This document shows positions 31,238 to 39,878 of a stretch of 64,000 nt of DNA, piece after piece. Both the position numbers and the translations under genes were made by a program. Numbering within the stretch: position 1 is the stretch's first letter; each line of letters opens with the position of its first letter. The notes beneath the pieces were generated by a model. It was not told the origin of the DNA. It searched no databases and saw nothing but the letters and a program-made list of their open reading frames with translations. Source of the stretch: Sphingomonas kyeonggiensis (lineage in GTDB: Bacteria; Pseudomonadota; Alphaproteobacteria; Sphingomonadales; Sphingomonadaceae); the NCBI RefSeq assembly GCF_030812785.1, contig NZ_JAUSTJ010000001.1, positions 1,116,001 through 1,180,000 of the forward strand, given 5' to 3'.

Positions 31238-32818
31238 ATGCTGATCGCGCTCGTCGCGCTCGCCTGGCAGGATGCGGGCGTCATCGTCGACCGCAACCGG
31301 ATCGACCGTGCCACGGCGCCGCGCGAGGCACCGCCAGCGCCGCACAGCACGCCCCGGCGCGATACCACCAATGTCGCCGCGACCGGCACCGATGTGCCGA
31401 TCCGCGGCATCCGCTTCCAGGGAGCCCAGGCGCCCGGGCCGGTGGCCGATGCGGCGAAGCGCTTCATCGGCCGGCCGGGCAGCAAGGACACGCTGATCGA
31501 GCTCGCGGGCACTCTGTCCAAGGCCTATCAGCGCACCGATGTGGCGCTCTACACGGTGGCGATCCCTGAGCAGGATACCAGCGCGGGCACGGTGACCGTG
31601 CTGCTCACCGAAGGGCGGATCGCCAAAGCGAGCGTGAAGAGCGACAAGGGCGGCCACCGGCTGCTGCGCGCCCGCATGGCACCGATGCTCGACGAGACGC
31701 CGCTCCGCCGTGCGACCTTCGAGCGCCAGGTGACGCTGATGCGCGCGATTCCGGGCCTGACCTTCACCAGCGACTTCGCCGATCCGGCTGCCGATGGCGG
31801 GCTCGCGCTGACCGTGACGCCGAAGCAGAAGCGCAGCCGCTTCACCGCCGGCTTCTCCAATCGCGGGATCACCCAGCTGGGCGACGGCCAGTTCGACGCG
31901 AAGGCGGAGTTCTTCGGGCTGGGAATCGACGGTGACCAGCTCACCTTCGCGGCGTCGGCGGCGAGCGACCTCAAGCGCTATCGCTATCTGAGCGGCAGCT
32001 ACGCCGTGCCGATCACCGCGAGCGGGCTGACGCTCACCACCAGCGGCGGCTATCTGGAGACCCGGCCCCGCGGCTATCCGGTGCGCGGCAAGGCCAAGCT
32101 GGCCGGCACCGCGCTCAGCTATCCGCTGGTCCGCGACTTCCATCGCAGTCTCGACCTGTCACTGGGCGTGGACGGGCTCAACAGCGACAATGCCGCGTTC
32201 GGCGCGCTGATCGCCACCGAGCGGACCCGGGCGCTGCGCGGCGGGGCGAGCTTCGCCAGCACACGCGAGCGGCGCAGCATCGCCATCGGCCTGTCCGCCT
32301 CGCAGGGGCTCGCGATCCTCGGCGCGCGCACCGACCCGCTCCAGGCCAGGCGACGCTTCCGCAAGCTCAACGGCTCGGCCTATCTTGCCCAGGCGATCGG
32401 CAAAAGCTTCGTCGCGCGGGTGCAGGCCGGCGGGCAATGGAGCGGCGACCGGCTGCCGGCGGCCGAGCGCTTCGCGGTGGGCGGCGACAATTACGGCCGC
32501 GCCTTCGACGTCAGCTTCGCCAGCGGCGATCGCGGCGCCGGCGCGCTCGGCGAGCTGGCGGTGCGCCCGCTCAAGGGCGGCAGGTTCGGCACCAGCGAGA
32601 TCTACACTTTCATCGACCGCGCCTGGATCGGGATCGAGGGGCGGGGCGGCGTGACCGGCCGTAGCGACTATGCGCTGGCCTCGGCCGGATTCGGCACGCG
32701 GCTGCGCTGGGTGGACAAGGCCGAGATCGGGCTGGAGGCCGCGCATGTGATCGACGATCCCTATCCCGGCTATGCCGAGGACTGGCGCTTCTCGCTCGCC
32801 TGGCGACTCTCGCTCTGA
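31238..32818 (+). CDS. ShlB/FhaC-type (TpsB) outer-membrane transporter
   Basis: A 526-residue Omp85-superfamily protein. A short N-terminal hydrophobic signal (MLIALVALAW) is followed by a POTRA_2-like domain (about 50-135: PIRGIRFQGAQA...AYQRTDVALYTVAIP) and a beta-barrel of about 16 strands. The lid-loop motif appears as VGGDNYGRAFD near residue 415. TpsB proteins secrete large beta-helical TpsA proteins. No such TpsA gene is adjacent; instead the upstream gene encodes a glycine-rich lipoprotein. AGGGAGAGGGA precedes ATG 31238. Confidence 0.85.
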   Translation: MLIALVALAWQDAGVIVDRNRIDRATAPREAPPAPHSTPRRDTTNVAATGTDVPIRGIRFQGAQAPGPVADAAKRFIGRPGSKDTLIELAGTLSKAYQRTDVALYTVAIPEQDTSAGTVTVLLTEGRIAKASVKSDKGGHRLLRARMAPMLDETPLRRATFERQVTLMRAIPGLTFTSDFADPAADGGLALTVTPKQKRSRFTAGFSNRGITQLGDGQFDAKAEFFGLGIDGDQLTFAASAASDLKRYRYLSGSYAVPITASGLTLTTSGGYLETRPRGYPVRGKAKLAGTALSYPLVRDFHRSLDLSLGVDGLNSDNAAFGALIATERTRALRGGASFASTRERRSIAIGLSASQGLAILGARTDPLQARRRFRKLNGSAYLAQAIGKSFVARVQAGGQWSGDRLPAAERFAVGGDNYGRAFDVSFASGDRGAGALGELAVRPLKGGRFGTSEIYTFIDRAWIGIEGRGGVTGRSDYALASAGFGTRLRWVDKAEIGLEAAHVIDDPYPGYAEDWRFSLAWRLSL

Positions 32819-32925
32819 GACGGATTCGGCGGCAATTGCTGTCTTGCTGCGATAATACAGGCATTTACGCGCCCGGTTCGATCCTCTAGCACGAGGGGCA
32901 TATTCCTTCGCATTGGGAGCGGCAC

Positions 32926-34818
32926 GTGAAGCTTGTTCGGGGCGCCTGGAAGATCCTGGTGGGGATCAAGGACTTTCTGGTCCTGGTCTTCATGCTGCTG
33001 TTCTTCACGATGCTGTTCGTGGCCTTGTCCGCCAAGCCCAATCCGGGCGCGATCCGCGACGGCGCGCTGCTCGTCTCGCTCGACGGCGCGCTGGTCGAGC
33101 AGCCGGAGGAAGCTGATCCCTTCGCCAAGCTCACCGGCGGCGACGTCGCCAAGCAGCAGCGGCTGCGCGACGTGCTGCGCGCGCTCGATGCGGCGAAGAC
33201 CGACGATCATGTGAAGGCGGTGGTGCTCGATCTCGACCGCTTCATGGGCGGCTATCCCGCGGCGATCAGCCAGGTCGCCGAAGCGGTGGGCAAGGTGCGC
33301 GCCAGCGGCAAGCCGGTGCTCGCCTATGCGACCGCCTATACCGACGACAGCTATGCGCTGGCCGCCAATGCCAGCGAAGTCTGGGTGAACCCGCTGGGCG
33401 GCACGATGTTCGCCGGCCCGGGCGGCACACGCCTCTTCTACAAGGGCCTGCTCGACAAGCTGGGGGTCAACGCGCACATCTACCGCGTCGGCAAGTTCAA
33501 GTCGGCGGTCGAGCCGTACATGCGCAGCGACATGTCGCCCGAGGCCAAGGAAGCCGAGCTGGCGATCTACCAGCCGATCTTCCAGCAGTGGCAGCAGGAG
33601 ATCGCCAAGGCGCGGCCCAAGGCGCGCATCGCCGACTATCTCGCCAAGCCCGCCGAAGTGATCACCGCCGCCAAGGGCGACATCGCCAAGACCAACCTGG
33701 CGCTGGGCATCGTCGACAAGCTAGGCGACCGCATGGCGTTCGGCAAGCGCGTGGCGGAGATCGCCGGCGTGGCGAGCGGCAAGCCGGTGGGCAATTTCAA
33801 CCGGATCAAGCTGGCCGACTTCGTCGCCGCGCATCCGATGCCGACCGGCGGCGATGCGATCGGCGTGATCACCGTCGCCGGCGAGATCGTCGACGGCAAG
33901 GCCGGCCCGGGCCATGCCGGCGGCGACACGATCAGCGCGCAGTTGCTCAAGGGGCTGGCGACCAAGAACCTCAAGGCGCTGGTGGTGCGCGTCGATTCGC
34001 CGGGCGGCTCGGCGCTCGCCTCGGAGCAGATCCGCCAGGCGGTGCTCCAGGCCAAGGCCAAGGGGCTGCCGGTGGTGGTCTCGATGGGCAGCCTGGCGGC
34101 CAGCGGCGGCTATTGGGTGTCGACCGCGGGCGACACGATCTTCGCCGAGCCCAACACGATCACCGGCTCGATCGGCATCTTCGGCGTGATCCCGACCTTC
34201 GAGAAGACACTCGCCAAGATCGGCGTGGGCGCGGACGGCGTGAAGACCACCCCGCTCAGCGGCCAGCCGGACGTGTTCGGCGGCACCAATGCGGAGACCG
34301 ATGCGCTGCTCCAGTCGGCGATCGAGGCGGGCTATGCGCGCTTCATCGGGCTGGTAGCGGGTGCCCGCAAGATGACGCCCGAGAAGGTCAACGAGATCGC
34401 CCAGGGCCGCGTATGGATCGGCGGCACCGCCCACCAGATCGGGCTGGTCGACCGGTTCGGCGGCGTGGACGACGCGATCGCCGAGGCGGCGCGGCGCGCC
34501 AAGCTGGATCCGGCCAAGGTCCATGCCGTCTATCTCGAGAAGGAGCCGTCGGGCTGGGCCAGGCTGATCGAGAGCTTCGCCGACGATTCGAACGACGAGG
34601 GCGACTGGGCCGACGAGCCGGCGGGGGCGGACATGTTCGCCCGCGTCGCGATCGAGCAGCGCGCGCTGTTCGCCCAGGCACTGGGCGATGCGACGCGGCT
34701 GGCGCGCGGCGGATCGGTGCAGGCACGCTGCCTCGAATGCGGCGCGCTCGGCCCGGCGACCGGCAGCATCGAGGACCGCACCCTGTTCGACGCGATCGCG
34801 GCGCGGCTCGGCCTGTGA
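32926..34818 (+). CDS. sppA: Signal peptide peptidase SppA, 67K type
   Basis: A 630-residue inner-membrane serine protease that digests cleaved signal peptides. One N-terminal membrane helix (about 16-36) anchors two tandem S49 domains. The catalytic lysine is Lys192 in VGKFKSAVEPYMR and the nucleophile Ser393 in MGSLAASGGYW, as in the E. coli tandem enzyme. The GTG start at 32926 has GGGAG nine bases before it. The C-terminal about 70 residues are an extra tail with CLECG, unlike E. coli. Its stop overlaps the next gene (GTGA). Confidence 0.95.
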   Translation: MKLVRGAWKILVGIKDFLVLVFMLLFFTMLFVALSAKPNPGAIRDGALLVSLDGALVEQPEEADPFAKLTGGDVAKQQRLRDVLRALDAAKTDDHVKAVVLDLDRFMGGYPAAISQVAEAVGKVRASGKPVLAYATAYTDDSYALAANASEVWVNPLGGTMFAGPGGTRLFYKGLLDKLGVNAHIYRVGKFKSAVEPYMRSDMSPEAKEAELAIYQPIFQQWQQEIAKARPKARIADYLAKPAEVITAAKGDIAKTNLALGIVDKLGDRMAFGKRVAEIAGVASGKPVGNFNRIKLADFVAAHPMPTGGDAIGVITVAGEIVDGKAGPGHAGGDTISAQLLKGLATKNLKALVVRVDSPGGSALASEQIRQAVLQAKAKGLPVVVSMGSLAASGGYWVSTAGDTIFAEPNTITGSIGIFGVIPTFEKTLAKIGVGADGVKTTPLSGQPDVFGGTNAETDALLQSAIEAGYARFIGLVAGARKMTPEKVNEIAQGRVWIGGTAHQIGLVDRFGGVDDAIAEAARRAKLDPAKVHAVYLEKEPSGWARLIESFADDSNDEGDWADEPAGADMFARVAIEQRALFAQALGDATRLARGGSVQARCLECGALGPATGSIEDRTLFDAIAARLGL

Positions 34819-35378
34819 TCGCGATCCGTGCAGCGACGCCCGAGGATGCGGGCGCGATCGCGGCGATCTATGCGCCGCACGTCCTGACCGGCACCGCTTC
34901 GTTCGAGATCGAGCCGCCGGAAAAGGCGGAGATGCGCAAGCGGATGGCGGCAAGCGACGGGCTCTATCCCTGGCTGGTCGCCACCACCGGCGATTCGGAG
35001 GATGCCGGGGTGATCGGCTATGCCTATGCCAGCAGGTTCCGCGACCGGCCGGCCTATCGCTATGTCTGCGAGACCTCGATCTACCTGACCGACGCGTCGA
35101 GCGGCTCGGGCGTCGGGCGGCTGCTCTACAGCGCGCTGATCGACACGCTGCGGGCGCAGGGCTTCGTCCATGCGATCGGCACGATCACCCTGCCCAACGA
35201 TCGCTCGATACGGCTGCACGAGGCAGTCGGCTTCCGCCGCCAGGGCGTCTATCGCGAGGTCGGCTACAAGCATGGCCAGTGGATTGATGTCGGCTTCTGG
35301 CAGGTCGAGCTGAACGAGCCGCGCGTGCCGCCGGTCGAGCCGCGCCGCTTTGCCGATATGGGGTTAGTGCGGGATTGA
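34815..35378 (+). CDS. GNAT-family N-acetyltransferase (phosphinothricin-acetyltransferase-like)
   Basis: A 187-residue acetyl-CoA-dependent acetyltransferase. It has the motif IRAATPEDAGAIAAIYAPHV, then ETSIYL, the acetyl-CoA loop SSGSGVGRLLYSALI and HEAVGFRRQGVYREVGYKHGQWIDVGFWQ, typical of the Pat/MddA (phosphinothricin, methionine sulfoximine/sulfone) family. The start is GTG at 34815, overlapping the sppA stop. Its physiological amine acceptor cannot be told from sequence; detoxification of methionine analogues is common in the family. Confidence 0.9.
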   Translation: MIAIRAATPEDAGAIAAIYAPHVLTGTASFEIEPPEKAEMRKRMAASDGLYPWLVATTGDSEDAGVIGYAYASRFRDRPAYRYVCETSIYLTDASSGSGVGRLLYSALIDTLRAQGFVHAIGTITLPNDRSIRLHEAVGFRRQGVYREVGYKHGQWIDVGFWQVELNEPRVPPVEPRRFADMGLVRD

Positions 35379-35436
35379 GCCCTGCGGGGGGCTGCGGCTA
35401 TCGCTGGAGCCTGTCAGTAACGCGTGGTCCTGTCGC

Positions 35437-35823
35437 ATGCCTCACAAGGTTTCCCACAGCATCGAAGTCGATCTGGAGCGCAAGCTGGTCGACCTGCGCA
35501 TCGGCGGGCTGATCTCGCCCGAGGATGCGGCCTGGATCGGCGAGGAGCTGCGCGCGGCGATCCGTGCGCTCGGCCCCGATGTCGGCAAGCACGTGACGCT
35601 CTATGACGCCAGCGGCGTGCAGGTGGTGCCGCAGGACACGGTCGAGCTGATCAAGAACACGCTCGACAATGCCGCGGTGCGCGCGCTCTGGGCCCGCAAG
35701 ATCGCCTTCGTGGTCAGCACCGCGCTTGCCCGGATGCAGGTCCAGCGGCTGCGCGAGGTGCGCGCCGATATCGGTGTGTTCGACGATCGCGAGAGCGCGA
35801 TCGCCTGGCTGATGGAGCCCTGA
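35437..35823 (+). CDS. Small STAS/SpoIIAA-like protein
   Basis: A 128-residue soluble protein. It alternates beta strands and helices: VDLERKLVDLRIGGLISPEDA, HVTLYDASGVQV, then RKIAFVVSTALARMQVQRL and a final DIGVFDDRESAIAWL. The pattern fits the SpoIIAA-like/STAS group found in many sphingomonads, whose members have no proven function. No signal peptide or membrane segment is present. It is a single gene between the acetyltransferase and a convergent TPR gene. Confidence 0.6.
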   Translation: MPHKVSHSIEVDLERKLVDLRIGGLISPEDAAWIGEELRAAIRALGPDVGKHVTLYDASGVQVVPQDTVELIKNTLDNAAVRALWARKIAFVVSTALARMQVQRLREVRADIGVFDDRESAIAWLMEP

Positions 35824-35830
35824 CCGGCGC

Positions 35831-36385
35831 CTATCCGAAGGCCGCGAGGCGCCGCTCGGCTTCGCGGGCGCCGGCATTGCCGCCCGGAAAATGCGCGTCG
35901 AGCGCGGAATAACGCTGGAGCGCATCCGTCCAATATCCCCGCGCCGCTTCGCGCTCGCCCAGCGCGGTCGCCAGCAGCGCGACGCTGCGTATCATATTGG
36001 CCATGGCCAGCGGCGGCGTGTCGATATCGGCGCGGTAGATGTCCAGCGCTTCGTGGAGACAGGCGACGGCATGGGGCAGGCGTTGCTGCTCCAGGAACAT
36101 GTCGCCGGCATGGCGCAGCGCCTTGGCAAGGCCCAGCCCGTCGCCGGTGCGGCGATAGAGCGCGATGGCTTCGGTCTGGTCATGCAACGCCCAGTCGAGA
36201 TCGCCGGCATCGCGGGCGATCTGCGACTGGCGGGTCAGCGCCAGTGCCTCGCCGGACAGGTCGCCGGCCCTGCGGAACACGAGCAGCGCCTCCGAAAAGG
36301 CGGCGCGTGCCGTTTCGGTGTCTCCGTCCCGCCGGGCGGTCTCGCCCGTGGACAGCAATTGCTGGCCGCGACTCGACTCTTCCAT
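35831..36385 (-). CDS. Tetratricopeptide repeat protein
   Basis: A 184-residue soluble protein of about three to four TPR-like helical hairpins (SGETARRDGDTETARAAFSEA; DLSGEALALTRQSQIARDAG; LGLAKALRHAGDMF). The first ATG with family-like sequence, at 36385 (MEESSRGQQ), is used; in-frame codons upstream run into the neighbouring gene's 3' region. TPRs mediate protein contact; no partner is evident. It lies in the same direction as the upstream export-like gene 46 bases away. Confidence 0.75.
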   Translation of the reverse strand: MEESSRGQQLLSTGETARRDGDTETARAAFSEALLVFRRAGDLSGEALALTRQSQIARDAGDLDWALHDQTEAIALYRRTGDGLGLAKALRHAGDMFLEQQRLPHAVACLHEALDIYRADIDTPPLAMANMIRSVALLATALGEREAARGYWTDALQRYSALDAHFPGGNAGAREAERRLAAFG

Positions 36386-36431
36386 GAGGCGAGTATGTGG
36401 AGTGCAGGTTGGCGGTGCAATTGCACGGATG

Positions 36432-36809
36432 CTAACGGACCCGCACGAATTCCCGTCGCCGGTCGCCAGCGATCGTCGCATAGCCGCCCGGCGTCCGCAC
36501 CCAGCGGCTCTTTCCGAAATCGAGGCCCTGGGCGGTCGGCGTCACCACGCCTTCGGATACCGGCCCCTTGTCGTTGCGATAGGCGAAGCGGATGCGCGTG
36601 CCGTCGGCGCGATAGTCGGTGTCGCCCTGATAGACTTTCGCACCCTGCACGCGGACCTCGTGATGGTCGCGCACGCCCGTGCCGGTCCGCGTGAAGCAAT
36701 GCGTGTCGATGGTATCGGGTGCCAGCGTCGTCTGCCAGCAATGCCCCACCCAATAGTCGAGCGGGGCCAGCACGTCCTGGGCGGCGAGCAGCAGCGCGAG
36801 CGCGATCAT
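36432..36809 (-). CDS. Small exported hypothetical protein
   Basis: A 125-residue protein I cannot assign. A short hydrophobic start (MIALALLLAAQ) may be a signal. The mature part has two cysteines (GHCWQ and THCFTR) and beta-rich stretches like RTGTGVRDHHEVRVQGAKVYQGD (read in parts) and ATIAGDRRREF. Similar small DUF-type exported proteins exist in sphingomonads. The start overlaps the stop of the TRIC-like gene (ATGA), so the two are co-transcribed. Confidence 0.65.
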   Translation of the reverse strand: MIALALLLAAQDVLAPLDYWVGHCWQTTLAPDTIDTHCFTRTGTGVRDHHEVRVQGAKVYQGDTDYRADGTRIRFAYRNDKGPVSEGVVTPTAQGLDFGKSRWVRTPGGYATIAGDRRREFVRVR

Positions 36810-37441
36810 CGCCGGCCCCGATAGGCGGGCAGGCCGAGTTTCCAGACGATCGCCGCGCCGCGCAGGCCGAAGCCGGCGCAGGCGGCGAGCAGGCCGGCGG
36901 CGAACACCGGCAGCCCGGCCAGGGTCAGCACCACCTGCAGCGCCGCGGTGAGCGCTGCGGCGGTGACGTAGAGCTCGGGCCGCATCAGGATCGAGGGCTC
37001 GCCGGCCAGCACGTCGCGGATGATCCCGCCCACGCAGGCGGTGACCACGCCCATCACCGCGGCGGGCACCGGCGGGATGCCGTAGCTCAGCGCCTTGGCC
37101 GCACCGAACGCGGCATAGGCGGCGAGCCCGAAGGCATCGAGCCAGGCGAGGGTGGTATCGCTCCACCAGCGCTGCGGGGTGATCCAGACGAGCAGGGCGA
37201 CGCTCAGCACCAGCGCGGCGACGGTTGCGTCATGCACCCAGAACACCGGCGCGCCGATCAGCAGGTCGCGGATCGTGCCGCCACCGACGCCGGTAACCAG
37301 CGCGAAGAAGGCGGCGGTGACGAAGGTCTGGGCGCGATGCGCGGCGGCGAGCGCACCGGTGGCGGCGAACACGGCGATGCCGAACAGGTCCAGCCAGGGC
37401 AGGATCGGCCCGATGCGGGCGGCGGCGTCTACGGCTTCCAT
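36806..37441 (-). CDS. Trimeric intracellular cation channel-like (UPF0126) protein
   Basis: A 211-residue inner-membrane protein with seven hydrophobic helices. The signature GVGGGTIRDLLIG (about 52-64) and its repeat CVGGIIRDVL (about 137-146) lie in two inverted halves, as in bacterial TRIC/UPF0126 (YicG/YadS) proteins. Those form trimeric monovalent-cation channels; some were once called glycine transporters. ATG at 37441 is used. It overlaps the following small exported gene. Confidence 0.92.
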   Translation of the reverse strand: MEAVDAAARIGPILPWLDLFGIAVFAATGALAAAHRAQTFVTAAFFALVTGVGGGTIRDLLIGAPVFWVHDATVAALVLSVALLVWITPQRWWSDTTLAWLDAFGLAAYAAFGAAKALSYGIPPVPAAVMGVVTACVGGIIRDVLAGEPSILMRPELYVTAAALTAALQVVLTLAGLPVFAAGLLAACAGFGLRGAAIVWKLGLPAYRGRR

Positions 37442-37490
37442 GACCAATGTTTCATGGCGTGACGGCTTGCTGTCAAATGCGCGGCTGGGC

Positions 37491-38168
37491 ATGACTGCGG
37501 CCATGCAGCGTACCGAGTCTCCGCTAATCGTCATCGCCATCTGCCTCGCCGCGCTTGCCGGCTTCGTCGACGCGCTGGCCTTCACCAGCCTGGGCGGCTT
37601 CTTCGCCTCGTTCATGAGTGGCAACACCACCCGGCTGGGCGTGGGGCTGGGCGCCGACCTGCCCGGCGACGCGGCGGTGGCCGGCAGCCTGGTGATGAGC
37701 TTCGTCAGCGGCGTGATCCTGGCCAGCGTGGTGACGCGCTGGCGCCAGGCGCGATTCCGCGAGAGCCTGATGCTGGTGGTGACGGCGCTGCTCGTCGCCG
37801 CCGCGACGCTCGCCAGCCTGATGCCTGGGCCGATCGTGCTGATCTTCCTCGCCATGGCGATGGGCTGCGAGAACGGCATTCTCCACCGCGAGGGCGAAGT
37901 GACGGTGGGCGTGACCTATATGACCGGGTCGCTGGTCAAGATGGGCCAGAAGCTCGCCGGCGCGCTGATGGGCGATCCCGATCGCTGGGCGTGGACCGCC
38001 TATCTGTTCCTTTGGCTGGGCTTCATCGCCGGCGCGGTGATGGGCGCGGCCAGCCATGCCCGCTGGGGCTGGCAGGCGCTGTGGCTCGCGCCGATCGCCA
38101 GCGCGGTGCTCGCCTTCGCGCTGGTGCGGATGCGGCCGCGGCTGAGCGGGCCGGTGGTGGTGAACTAA
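37491..38168 (+). CDS. DUF1275 (YoaK-like) membrane protein
   Basis: A 225-residue inner-membrane protein with about six helices. The first helix leads into GFVDALAFTSLGGFFASFMSGNTTRLG, the DUF1275/YoaK hallmark. MGCENGILHREG and YMTGSLVKMGQKL are also conserved. The function is unknown; the fold resembles a small transporter. Two starts are possible, 37491 and 37503; neither has a strong ribosome site. It is divergent from the TRIC-like gene and ends at a cluster of hairpins. Confidence 0.85.
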   Translation: MTAAMQRTESPLIVIAICLAALAGFVDALAFTSLGGFFASFMSGNTTRLGVGLGADLPGDAAVAGSLVMSFVSGVILASVVTRWRQARFRESLMLVVTALLVAAATLASLMPGPIVLIFLAMAMGCENGILHREGEVTVGVTYMTGSLVKMGQKLAGALMGDPDRWAWTAYLFLWLGFIAGAVMGAASHARWGWQALWLAPIASAVLAFALVRMRPRLSGPVVVN

Positions 38169-38169
38169 A

Positions 38170-38306
38170 TCCCTCTCCCATTGGGAGAGGGAAGGGGCCC
38201 GTTCGGCGAAGCCGAATGGGAAGGGTGAGGGTAGCGCTTTACCCTCGACCCTCACCCTTCCGCCGACTGCGTCGGCTCCCTCCCTCTCCCAGAGGGAGAG
38301 GGAATC
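38170..38306. repeat. Composite inverted-repeat element between convergent genes
   Basis: Outer arms CCCTCTCCC...GGGAGAGGG occur at both ends (38171-38191 and 38282-38302), each a small hairpin. Between them are GGGTGAGGGTA/TACCCTCGACCCTCACCC and GTTCGGCGAAGCCGAA. The halves are roughly inverted copies, MITE-like or REPIN-like in layout. It lies between the convergent DUF1275 and lpdA genes and may end both transcripts. Confidence 0.8.
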
Positions 38307-38350
38307 TTGTCCTGGACAGCGCCGCGGCAAAGCCGCGTCGCCGGCTCGGC

Positions 38351-39745
38351 TCAGATGTGGATCGGCTTGCCCTGCACGGCCATCGCCGCTTCCTTGAACG
38401 CTTCCGAGTGGGTCGGGTGGGCGTGGCAGGTATAGGCGATGTCTTCCGAGGTCGCGCCGAACTCCATCGCCTGGGCAGCCTGGGCGATCATCGTGCCGGC
38501 GACCGAGGCGATCATCCACACGCCGAGCACGCGGTCCGACTTGGCGTCGGCGATCACCTTCACCCAGCCGTCCGGCTCGTGGTTGGTCTTGGCGCGGCTG
38601 TTGCCGACCATCGGGAACTTGCCGATCTTGACCTCGGTGCGCTCCCGGGCCTGCTCCTCGGTCAGGCCGACGCCCGAGATTTCGGGCCAAGTGTAGACGA
38701 CCGACGGGATCACGTCATGGTTCACGATGCCGGTGAGGCCGGCGATGTTCTCGGCGACCGCGATGCCTTCATCCTCGGCCTTGTGCGCGAGCATCGGGCC
38801 GGGGACGACGTCGCCGATCGCCCAGATGCCGGGGACCGAGGTGCGGAAGTCGTGATCGATCTCGATCTGGCCGCGCTGGTTGGTTGAGAGGCCTGCAGCC
38901 TCGAGGCCGAGGCCCGAGGTGTTCGGGCGGCGGCCGATCGAGACCAGCACCGCATCCGCCTCGATCGTCTCGGCAGCGCCGCCGGCCGAGGGTTCGACCG
39001 TGAGCGTGGCCTTGTCGCCATTGACCTGCACGCCGGTGACCTTGGTGCTCAGCTTCAGGGTCATGCCCTGCTTCTTGAACAGCTTGCCGGCTTCCTTGCG
39101 GACTTCGCCGTCCATGCCGGGCAGCAGCTGGTCGAGGAACTCGACCACGGTGACCTTGGCGCCGACGCGGCGCCACACCGAGCCGAGCTCGAGGCCGATC
39201 ACGCCGCCGCCGATGACGACGAGATGCTCGGGGACCTTGGGCAGCTCGAGCGCGCCGGTGCTGTCCACGACCACCTTCTGGTCGATCTCGACGCCCGGCA
39301 GCGGGGTGACCGAGGAGCCGGTGGCGATGACGATGTTCTTGGCGCGGACCTCACGGTCGCCGACCTTGACGCTGTCCTTGCCGGTGAAGGTGGCATGGCC
39401 CTTGAGCCACTCGACCTTGTTCTTCTTGAACAGGAACTCGATGCCGCCGGTCAGGCCCTTGACCGCGTCGATGCGCTGGGCGTGCATCGCTTCCAGGTCG
39501 AGCTCGACGGTCGGGGTCTTGATGCCGAGCTTGGCGAGCTTGCCGCTGGTGGCTTCCTCGAACAACTCGGAGGCATGGAGCAGCGCCTTGGAGGGGATGC
39601 AGCCGACATTGAGGCAGGTGCCGCCCAGCGTCTCGCGGCTCTCCGCGCACGCGGTCTTGAGGCCCAGCTGCGCCGCGCGGATCGCCGCGACATAGCCGCC
39701 GGGGCCCGAACCGATCACCAGGACGTCGAAATCATAGTCGGCCAT
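38351..39745 (-). CDS. lpdA: Dihydrolipoyl dehydrogenase (E3)
   Basis: A 464-residue flavoenzyme that reoxidises dihydrolipoamide of the 2-oxoglutarate dehydrogenase complex with NAD. The FAD loop is VIGSGPGGYVAA (10-21); the redox disulfide is Cys44-Cys49 in GGTCLNVGCIPSKAL. The C-terminal catalytic His-Glu is in CHAHPTHSEAF. It is last in the mdh-orf-orf-sucD-sucA-sucB-lpdA operon, separated from sucB by a REPIN-like repeat. Placement with sucAB points to this complex more than to pyruvate dehydrogenase. Confidence 0.97.
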   Translation of the reverse strand: MADYDFDVLVIGSGPGGYVAAIRAAQLGLKTACAESRETLGGTCLNVGCIPSKALLHASELFEEATSGKLAKLGIKTPTVELDLEAMHAQRIDAVKGLTGGIEFLFKKNKVEWLKGHATFTGKDSVKVGDREVRAKNIVIATGSSVTPLPGVEIDQKVVVDSTGALELPKVPEHLVVIGGGVIGLELGSVWRRVGAKVTVVEFLDQLLPGMDGEVRKEAGKLFKKQGMTLKLSTKVTGVQVNGDKATLTVEPSAGGAAETIEADAVLVSIGRRPNTSGLGLEAAGLSTNQRGQIEIDHDFRTSVPGIWAIGDVVPGPMLAHKAEDEGIAVAENIAGLTGIVNHDVIPSVVYTWPEISGVGLTEEQARERTEVKIGKFPMVGNSRAKTNHEPDGWVKVIADAKSDRVLGVWMIASVAGTMIAQAAQAMEFGATSEDIAYTCHAHPTHSEAFKEAAMAVQGKPIHI

Positions 39746-39759
39746 TTTTCGTTCCCTTG

Positions 39760-39863
39760 TTCCCCGGCGAAGGCCGGGGCCCAGTTTCGAGACGGAATCT
39801 GGTGCGCGTCTCGCTTAGTTTCAAACGTCATCGCAACTGGACCCCGGCCTTCGCCGGGGAACA
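39760..39863. repeat. REPIN-like inverted repeat inside the TCA operon (sucB-lpdA)
   Basis: 28-bp arms at 39760-39787 and 39836-39863 match as inverted repeats with one mismatch. Each arm itself holds a hairpin, CCCCGGC-GAAG-GCCGGGG. The spacer is 48 bases. A relative with perfect 28-bp arms lies at 61630-61735. Here it sits within an operon, so it may stabilise the upstream message or lower lpdA expression. Confidence 0.85.
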
Positions 39864-39878
39864 GTCGGTTTGCCTCGA

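Noticed and set aside
36806..37879. A 357-codon frame extending the TRIC-like gene upstream
   Set aside because: The family starts at about 37441. The extra N-terminal part runs antisense into the DUF1275 gene and has no TRIC similarity.
38170..38306. The composite repeat as an insertion sequence remnant
   Set aside because: It contains no transposase fragment; the hairpin-only content fits a miniature repeat element or a double terminator.
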